The position numbers were made by a program, and so were the translations under genes. A DNA stretch of 64,000 nt from Perkinsus olseni (Eukaryota > Perkinsozoa > Perkinsida > Perkinsidae), in the NCBI GenBank assembly GCA_013115135.1, contig JABANP010000294.1:1-64000 (forward strand), in the 5' to 3' direction. The notes under the pieces were generated by a model. It was given only the letters and a program-made list of their open reading frames with translations, did not search any database and was not told the DNA's origin. This document shows, one piece after another, positions 56,314 through 64,000 of this stretch (the first letter of the stretch is position 1; each line of letters opens with the position of its first letter).

Positions 56314-58553
56314 ATGGCACCTCTACTCGCTACTGCCCAGGACCTCCTGGTGAAGTGTCGATCAATTTTCCGGTCGCACGGAACACTCATCTTCGTGAGC
56401 GGCATAGCCTCAGTCCTTGCCCTGAAGGCTCTGAGGTTCTTGAAACGTACCAAGGTGGACCTTCATGCAGTCTTCGGTGGACCAAAATCACGTGAGTGCG
56501 TGGATCTCGGCCCTCAATTGCATCGTCCTGTTTTTATGGGACCGAATAGGATCGCTATTGTATCCTAGTAAAGAAGGTTTATATAACGGCCGGTTAGCGT
56601 GAACACAGGCTATACGCAATCGTCTTTCGTAGTTTCTCCCCATCCTGGGCTTCGTACCAAAGTCGATCGAACATTTTGCCCGTGCCTTGGAGATCTATGC
56701 GGATACGTATGGTGGTTTATACCATATCAAGTGAGCGTTTTGTTCTCCTGCTCTGCGCTCTGCATCAGTGATAAGCGCACGCTCGAGTGAGTTCGTGATG
56801 GCGGTCTGTTGTCTCTCAGGATTACTGGAACGAACATGATCATCTTGTCCAAGCCTGAGCTGGTCAGACAAGTTTTGGATGAGCGCCCTGAGGACCTTCA
56901 TCAGGCCCTTCAACAAGCACATAAAATAATACCTGTCTCGGGAATGTTCACTACAGAGGGTGACGCGTGGAAGAGGAACAGGCGGTTTGGTGCCCCGGCC
57001 TTCAATGACAAAAATTCAGCGGCTATGGTACCTGACATGTTGAAAGTGTCGTTAAAGCTGGTGAGCGACCGAACACCACACTTCACCAGGTGCTTCTGGT
57101 TCACGTTCAGATACGTCAGTTGAAGTCCCTCAGTCAGAACGGCTGTATTGTTTGGCGTCCCATAGAATGGCTTTCCCCCTGTACTCTGGATGTCTTATGT
57201 GTCAACATCTTAGGGAACGACTATAATTTCTTGGATCCTGATGGTAAGTAGGTGCTCCCTGGTGAGCACGATTCGATGCTGCTGCCTCCTCCGAAGCGGC
57301 CTGAGCTTTTATTAGCCCCATTCAACCCATCGACTGCGAGAGGAACGCACATGCTTTTTACAGGCCGCCGTCTCGGTAGCCGATCTGAAGGGGTCCCAGA
57401 GGCGATAGTGGATACCCTGTCCGGTCGGGGTCATGCTCTTACAGCTCAGTTCCTTTCCCCTGATGACACGGACAGATTCCCTGGAACCTCAACCCAATGA
57501 TCAGGAAAAGGCTCAGGTGCTCGTCGTTGGTGGTTTCGTCATTTCTCGTCGTCAGATGCACACGGGAGTGAAGCGGCTCAACACAGTCCGCGATGAGATT
57601 ATCAGCAGTCGACGGGCCGAGCGGCAAGCGGCAGGAGGACGGGTGCAGCGACGCGACTCTGCTTTGACAAACTCCTGCATCTAGACCCGGAGGACTTGCG
57701 GGGAAACCTCATCACGTGAGCTCTTCTTGCCGACTCACCAGTTCTGTCCGTTTCGGGCCGACCACCGGCAGCTTTACAAACGCCACTGACAGAAAAGCAG
57801 AAGTCTTAGCATCGGGGTACACACTACACCACTCTGCCGTCAGGTTCTTGATCGCTGGTAGTGATACTTTCACGGGCCATGACACTCTCGTGGTGTGTCT
57901 ACAATCTGTCCCTCAACCCCCAAATCCAGGCTAAGCGCCAGGGTCGAGGTGGATGCCCCCGGCCACGACCCCAAGACGATAGCGGACCTCAACAAACCCC
58001 ATTCTACGTTGAGGCTGCATACTCGAGACCCTCAGAGGAGCCATCGTTAAATGCCAAAAATGTGCAAGAGCGTTATAGCTCTTCTCAGTTGCAGTCCCCG
58101 AGTCGATTTCTCCTCAATGAGTGTGTTGACGACACATCGTGCTCGATGCGGAAGCCAGTTCCCGCTGGTACTGTTGTGGCCGTACTTCAACACCAAGTGA
58201 TGGTGAAATCTCGAGGCGGCATCGACCTACAAGTACTTAGCTCTGTGGCCTGTCGCGTCTCAATATGACCTTCTTAAATCATCCCAGGCCTGAACGTTGG
58301 CTCACCAATGATGGCGTGTCGATAGATCGAGCCCTTTGTACGTGACCATCTCGCATTCGGAGGAGGCCTCGTCAACGCCCCCGGGCAGAATATGCTCAAG
58401 GAGGCTACAATAATATTAGCTTTGATCCTAAGATTTTTGATGATATTGAACTTAATCGCCCACCCCCATGCGTCTCGAGAGGAAAGCACTCACCTTCACT
58501 TATGGGCCTGAGAACCTCGAGCTACAGATGTGCCAGCGAGCCGATTTAGTCTA
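56314..58553 (+). pseudogene. Cytochrome P450, copy 5, many small indels
   Basis: Same nine-exon layout as P450-3, its closest relative. Disruptions seen against P450-3: an extra A at the exon 1 end (ACCAAAATCACG), +1 and +2 changes within exon 3 (GCCCTGAGGACC, CACATAAAATA), indels in exon 5 (TGATGACACGG), extra bases in exon 6 (GACTCTGCTTTGAC), insertions in exon 7 around the helix I codons (GATACTTTCACGGGCC), and losses around the haem loop (GGAGGAGGCCTCGTCAACGCC). No full-length product is possible. Changes are spread over the whole gene, unlike copy 4, so decay is older or coverage is poorer here. The stop at 58551 lies three codons beyond the P450-3 stop. Confidence 0.8.
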
Positions 58554-58559
58554 GGCCTT

Positions 58560-59577
58560 TCCCCATCATGTTCGTGTTTGCCCGCACACCCACTTCTCTT
58601 CCGGCTATGAGTAGCGTTGACAGGGCTCGTAGTCGGCCATCATGGCTGGAAACTCAAACCTTTCGTGACTCACGTAGATGATCAGACTCTCACGATTCGT
58701 AGAGAAATTATCAGCCAGTGAGCTCCGTGAGCCACAGCTCATTATCACCCGTGTTTTATAGCGATAGCGACATAGCGTAGCTCTGGTGGCCGCGATAGTA
58801 TGGCATGGGAAACAGCAAATAATCGTCACTGGTTACACTCCGCACTGTCACTGAGTGTACACGGTGTACTTCCCTGTCACTGAAAGGCTCCTCGCCTTTC
58901 GTCCGTGGGCACGCTGTTAGACAGATCTAGGCAAACCGCATGCTGCTAGCAGGATCAAAGGTGTCTCAAGGCTGTTATCAAGATGGCGCTTTTGCTACGT
59001 GAAGTCCAAGTTTGGCACATACCCGATACGTAAACACTCAAGAACATCCAAGAACGACAGAATCACAACCAATGGTCGAGCTCGCTCCTGCCATTATTAG
59101 AACCATAGCTTCATGGTTGTACTCCAGTGCTAGGGCCCTGGCAGGCTCGCAGCTGAAGTTCATGGAACTCGCGATCGTCCCGCCTGTATCTTTAAGGCTA
59201 TAAGTTACTGCTGTCCGTACGCAATAATTTAATGAATCTCAATCAATCCGATTTGACTGTATAGCAATTGGGATCTGGTTCAGAACTACCACGACTTTCA
59301 ACCGAGGTCTAGCGAGAGGTAGCTATTCCTCGCGTGTCTGGTGAGCCATGGGCGACTCGGTCACGGGGAACCATCACCTTTGCAGTCGCCGCCGGGCCAC
59401 AGGTCGCGGGTTCCTGCTTCGGGCTTCTGTTCTGCGGCCAGCGGCTCCTGCCCTCCCAAACTCGCAGATCAGAGGTTTCTATGTAGCTCTATGACGCGCA
59501 CAAGTTTCTTGTTGTGCACTGAAAGCCTCTGCGTGGTAATTTTGCTCACGCCAATCCTCCCGCTGTAGGATTGCTAC
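58560..59577. other. P450-5 3' flank and intergenic
   Basis: 58560-58840 aligns with the P450-3 3' flank (45515-45812). After that, no gene recognised. Confidence 0.45.
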
Positions 59578-59697
59578 CATGAAGTGTCCTTGAAACACAA
59601 CATGCCGCGTCTTCTGCGGAAACACTTCGCGCGAAGCAGTTTGACTGTCAAACTTTGACGCAAAGATGAAACTCCAATGCATACATTGAAGTACGGA
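59578..59697. repeat. Dispersed repeat R1, copy 2
   Basis: Partner of 53245-53385, same orientation. It keeps the 8+1+8 palindrome but ends within the 11-bp-arm hairpin (CATTGAAGTACGG in place of CATTGGAGTTTC), and the CGCG-rich block that follows copy 1 is absent. Confidence 0.8.
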
Positions 59698-60324
59698 CCT
59701 ACGCAAAGTGATAGCCAGATCATGCGTACCGTGGCTGGCTGACCTGAATAAAGGTAGTTGCCTGGAACTTAAACTGGGTCTCGCGGCGCATACCAATTGT
59801 CAATGTCGCCTCCTTCAGCTGGTACACAGCCTGTGTAACACAGGGCCCTCCTGATACACGACAAAAGCACATCAACGTCCTCGAAGATTGTCAACGCACT
59901 GCCGGAGGCGACTCTGATAATAGGTGTACCGTCTATTAGTTCAGAAGGGTAACTGACAATGAGTGCGTCATATTGAACCCGTGAATAACCACGCAACGTA
60001 CATCATGAACCCGCTGCTCCCCACCTCCCCTAATATCTTTGCGTTGAGCGACGGCGGAATGGCGGTGAAACAAACGAGGCCGAAGGGATTGGCGATGGGG
60101 AAGCGCAGCAGACCCTATGAAAATAGAACTCACGCCGAGCAGTCCCCGTCCGCTCGAGGATGCAATCGAGCGACACCACCGAGGGGTGTCGGCGAGGTGG
60201 GAAATGGTCTGACATTGGTAACTTCATCTGCCTGGAGCATCCCTCGCAATCGGGCCGCGCACTCTATGTCGTGCGATACACACGCTTTGATACCGAAGTA
60301 CTACATCACCGTCCACAACCTCTG

Positions 60325-60960
60325 GCTCTGAACTTACTGTATACTGGCAATGACCTGATTTTCACGGAGAGTCACAACTTAACGACCTGAACGAGGGCCT
60401 GACTCAACCAGTGAGAGACGTTGGAGCATTCAATCGCATCCCGATCTATACGAGGCTCCTTCCCTAGACTCCCCGAACGTCGCCGGTGAGATGCGGTCCC
60501 ATAGTGCGGAATCGTATCACTGAAGGGGCGTCTCAGGGTCTGGAGAGACCTACTTTCACCACAGGAACGCCGAAGAAACCCTGTACCGAGCCACTTGATC
60601 CATTCACGTTGACCGAGTCCGCGTTCTGAGGAAGAAGGTGTCCTCTGCAGAGCAAAATGAGAATCGCCATGAACTCGCGGAAATGAACACCGTACCAAGG
60701 CTCATAGTGGCAGGGAAGAAATGTACTGGTAGTTGGTCATAGCCACCTAGGCGCTGAAGGCGCGTTAGTCGCCCGAAACGGAGTACTAGGAAGCGGCACG
60801 GCTGGTGGGCCCTATAGCCGTATGCTGTTCCCCAGGAGACAGTAAAACAGACTGCTTCAGCAGGTTCTCAATGGCGTTTTAACCGACCAGTAGACTGATA
60901 TAGAGAAATGAGAGGACTAAGAAGGGCGAATCTCCTACGGCCTGAAATCTTGGCGCCTCC
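60325..60960. repeat. Dispersed repeat R2, copy 2
   Basis: Partner of 54105-54680, same orientation. It lacks the roughly 13-bp insertion that forms the 7+1+7 palindrome 54110-54124 in copy 1. Confidence 0.8.
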
Positions 60961-60999
60961 GCGAAAGGCGTCCCGCATCAGCTGCAGTTCCACCGTATG

Positions 61000-63900
61000 C
61001 TGCGTCAACGTGTAACATTATGTCTTCTCGACAACTACACGAAGACACGAGACCGGTGAAGTGGATACGATCGCGTGTCTACTGAACCTACAGCAGTCCC
61101 TAGGTCGTAGGTGCGCCGCAGCACGCTGTGGCACCGAAGTTGGCAAATGGAATAGAATGGTATAAAGCCCTGCTCTCTGAAGCATGAATTCACTGGCAGC
61201 ATCATCTAGTGAGTCTCTCTCCGACAGAGTGAGTCCGTACCTGTCCCTCAGCAATGGCCTCTTCAGACGGGTGACGTTGATCGAAGTTACCCATCCTGCG
61301 TCCAGTGAGCTCGGCATTCGAAGACACCGTCCCCAGCAGCGGCATGTGGATAATGGATTCCTCAAGACTCACGGACTGTGGACCGTGCTCTCGGTACCGG
61401 AGCTCCATCGCCCTCACAACCCATTGAAGACATTGGGACCTCTGCATTACTCTGCCTTCCGGAAATCGAACGCCGGTCACTGGCGTGCCTCTCGCACCGT
61501 AAAGTGTGTTTGATCCGACATGTACCTGTCGAGAATCCCGCATGGGATTGCTACGCGCGCGTCTCGCTAGGCAAGGCAATCGCGAAGTGACGCTACGCAA
61601 CGAACTGCAGAGTGCATCCTCGCCGATGTCCTCCAGGCTGCATGCTCGGGTCGGACAGTACCGTGCAACAGAGACAGCCCGCGACTCGGGACTCGCGCTC
61701 GAGCCCGACGTCTGAGCCCGCTGGTGATAGCAGTACTTCAATTGATGAAGCCTGCAATGGACTGAGCAGTCGAGCAGAGCGACTGAGGGCCCGGTCTGGC
61801 CTTCAACCCGACCTTCAAATGCATACGTCCTGCTGCTGCCACCACCGCCACTAGCGCATCGCTCTGCCGTATTTTTCGTATCTGCCAGACACCATAGTAG
61901 CGACGAGTGCAGCTCATCGACCTGAGGCGATCCTGATGGTGCACGTAATGCCGCCACGCCCATCCCTGATGCGGGTAGTAGTGGAACTCCTCTCAACCCG
62001 AGGGTCGACGCCGAGCGCATCCATGACAATGGCTTCCATCCTGTCCCTCAATCTGCATGAACAAACATCCCCGAGCAGCAGCACAGATTGAGCTGCTTCA
62101 TCTAGTAGGTCAAACAGCACTCTGGAGGCCGCCATGATCGTCTCCGCGATGCAGAATCACCGCAGAGGCACCGTAGATGATCAACTTTTGTCCACTCTGG
62201 ACCTCACATCGGGATAGGTGAGATAAAAGTCGCAGCTCATGATCCGAGAAGTTCTCTCTCGCTGGCGGTGGATGCGAGGAGTCAGTCAATCTGTTTGGAT
62301 CGACATTTCTGTTCAGCTTCCACTCTCGCTGCCTCGCGTGCCGTGCTGCCATTTTCGTACTACCGAGAACGAAATTCGTGAGACTGGGTAGTCTCCTGTC
62401 TTCACGATGCGATGAGCAGCACTACGGCCCGGTTTTGCTCTGTCTTGGCCGGGAAGAATGCGAAACTTCGGTGTTGCCAGTTGCCCATCCCGTCACCAGT
62501 CTCGATGCCCTCAAGATGGTTCCCACGAAACGCCCTTCAGCGGGCGGTATACCTGAGATGTGGAGACGGCCCTGTGCTGCCACAATGTTGTCTCGGATTC
62601 CAAAGTTTTCGCTGTGTGGTTCCGGTCCACAAATCGCTGCTGCATTAGCTCATCGATCGAGACGAAGCCAGTGTCGTCCCGACTATGGACTAAATGGCGG
62701 TGGTGATCGACTGACCGGAGTGACACCTCACAGGAACGTACCACTCCACGAGACGCGCGGCGCAGCTGCCGTGTTCAAGCCTCGAGCGTCCCTCACAGGG
62801 CCCCTCCCTCAAGCTGACTCGGGAAGCATCGCAAATAGCCGTCTGCAGCAAACCGGTTGAGTCCTGCACGGCCGAGGGCCTACTGAGAATTGGCCAGCCG
62901 AACGGTCGAGTGACTCCACCGGGCTTATGGAACTCTCTGCTGAGGATTCGCGTTCGCTTCGAATCCTTGATCATCGCCTTTGGAACCTTCCGCCAGGGCC
63001 GCCGACCTCGGTGAGTAGGATGACCAGAATCCTTTTGGGAGCGTCTGCGACCTGGCCTCACCTGGGACTCCGCTGCTGCCACCTTTGGCCTCGATCCTTT
63101 CCGTCAGGCCCTGCAGGGCCAGTGGTACTGCAGGACACACCATAACCGCAGGACCGAAAGCTGCCGCCCTAATGGGACGCTCCTAAGATGCCATCGTCGC
63201 CGCTGTACTTTCAGAAAGAACAAGAATCCGTCACCATTTGCTGAGAGTGGGCGCACTGACCGTTTCCGTCGCCTTGGGAGGTAGTCGCCGGTCGCAGCGA
63301 AGGCTGCCGTCATTCGCCGCTTCTCCTGAGCGCCGTGGCTCTGCAGGGGACCCGCCATAAATTCTGGCGCATTCCCGGGTCAGGTACCCAGAATATAGTG
63401 GTCCTCGTCGAGGCCTCGGACTTGACTCACTGATAGCAGAGGTAGCGGTCAAAGAAAACTCGACTCGCGGCAATTCCGTTGGCCACGAAAGCCGCGTCGC
63501 CTGAGTACACTCCAGGAAACCAGCACGAGTAACTCTACCTTCACCCGCAGGACTCCATAGTGCAGTCCAGTAGGCGGCCAAAGGCGGAGCCGCTCATGTT
63601 TATCGAGATCCGCGTACTAAGAAGGCTACCATCGAGGTCGCTCTCCCTACGGCTAATGTGAGGGCCCGGGCCCGGAGCCAGACGGAGTGTGTGCCATGTG
63701 GGAGGAAAAAGCTCCTGGGGAGGGACTCCTACTCGATTGATCTGCAAGCGGCGCTCTTGTTGCTTGCCCTTCAAAGGAAGAGCCCCTCCGCCGTATGATG
63801 CATCAACGTGAGAGCCATATCCTGCAAACGCTCACAGCAACTGAAGGTGGGAATCTTGATAAGCGCGGTCGCGAGGTCGTCCTCACGAGAGAGATAGTGT

Positions 63901-64000
63901 GCATCTACATCGCGGTCGCGAACTGTAGTATTCATACTGCAGGTTTGTTGCTAGCTCTGCCTGCTAACTTCACGATGTGCGAGCGTGATGGATAGATGGT
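61000..64000 (-). other. Unresolved region, possible minus-strand exons
   Basis: Long overlapping frames occur on both strands. The best candidate is on the minus strand: a frame from 62352 starting MAARHARQREWKLNRNVDPN and reaching ELRLLSHLSRCE, then a splice-like border (CCTCCAG near 62126) to RVLFDLLDEAAQSVLLLG and MEAIVMDALGVDPRVE near 61990. A further minus segment near 62690-62570 (DDTGFVSIDELMQQRF) also looks coding. I could not build a closed model or recognise a family. The gene, if real, may continue past the window edge. Confidence 0.25.

Noticed and set aside
61202..62029. 275-codon single-exon gene on the minus strand
   Set aside because: It is the longest frame there, but it is low in hydrophobic order, rich in Arg/Ser, and conflicts with more protein-like segments in other frames of the same strand.
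62511..62744. RNA 2'-phosphotransferase (Tpt1/KptA) domain
   Set aside because: The segment DDTGFVSIDELMQQRF resembles part of that family, but the HGT and RA-QGHS motifs cannot be found nearby.

Overview
This is nuclear DNA from a protist with small, mostly 40-75 bp GT-AG introns, near-balanced base composition, both strands coding, and tandem gene families. The gene content (secreted Dcr2/PAP29-like phosphatases, a serine carboxypeptidase, a JMJD5-like oxygenase, microsomal P450s) and intron style suggest an alveolate, most likely a perkinsozoan such as Perkinsus. That assignment is inference; no rRNA or organelle marker is present. Gene models were built by hand, joining exons only where splice phases agree.

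Layout. At 0.7-3.7 kb a minus-strand Trp-rich membrane protein, then a plus-strand CCCH zinc-finger gene (4.2-5.2 kb). From 5.9 to 23.6 kb lies a minus-strand block of three 10-exon metallophosphatase paralogues (367, 371 and 372 aa) with a serine carboxypeptidase (peptidase S10) between the second and third. All three phosphatases close in frame. Intron 5 is 195-221 bp in two copies but 5,359 bp in the third, where it holds a roughly 5 kb minisatellite of 53 full units bounded by an inverted repeat. At 24.4-25.0 kb there are minus-strand coiled-coil exons, then an 18-exon gene for an 849-aa coiled-coil/poly-Gln protein (25.9-31.6 kb), a duplicated short ORF, a CCCH/C2H2 zinc-finger gene and a JMJD5-like gene (32.2-34.4 kb).

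From 35.2 to 58.6 kb there is a plus-strand cytochrome P450 array: two apparently intact 9-exon genes (P450-1 and P450-3) and three decayed copies (2, 4 and 5). The array grew by segmental duplication that also copied intergenic DNA. A tRNA-Ala(AGC) gene, tRNA-Ser-like relics and a 33-bp minisatellite lie between copies. The last 5 kb has no gene I can name.

The most unusual feature is an excess of short perfect palindromes with a single central nucleotide (arms 7-22 bp; 45 found by eye), mainly in intergenic DNA at 34-60 kb. Three comparisons between duplicated segments show the palindrome present in one copy and absent from the other, as an insertion carrying an inverted copy of its flank. 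This points to an active inverted-duplication process.
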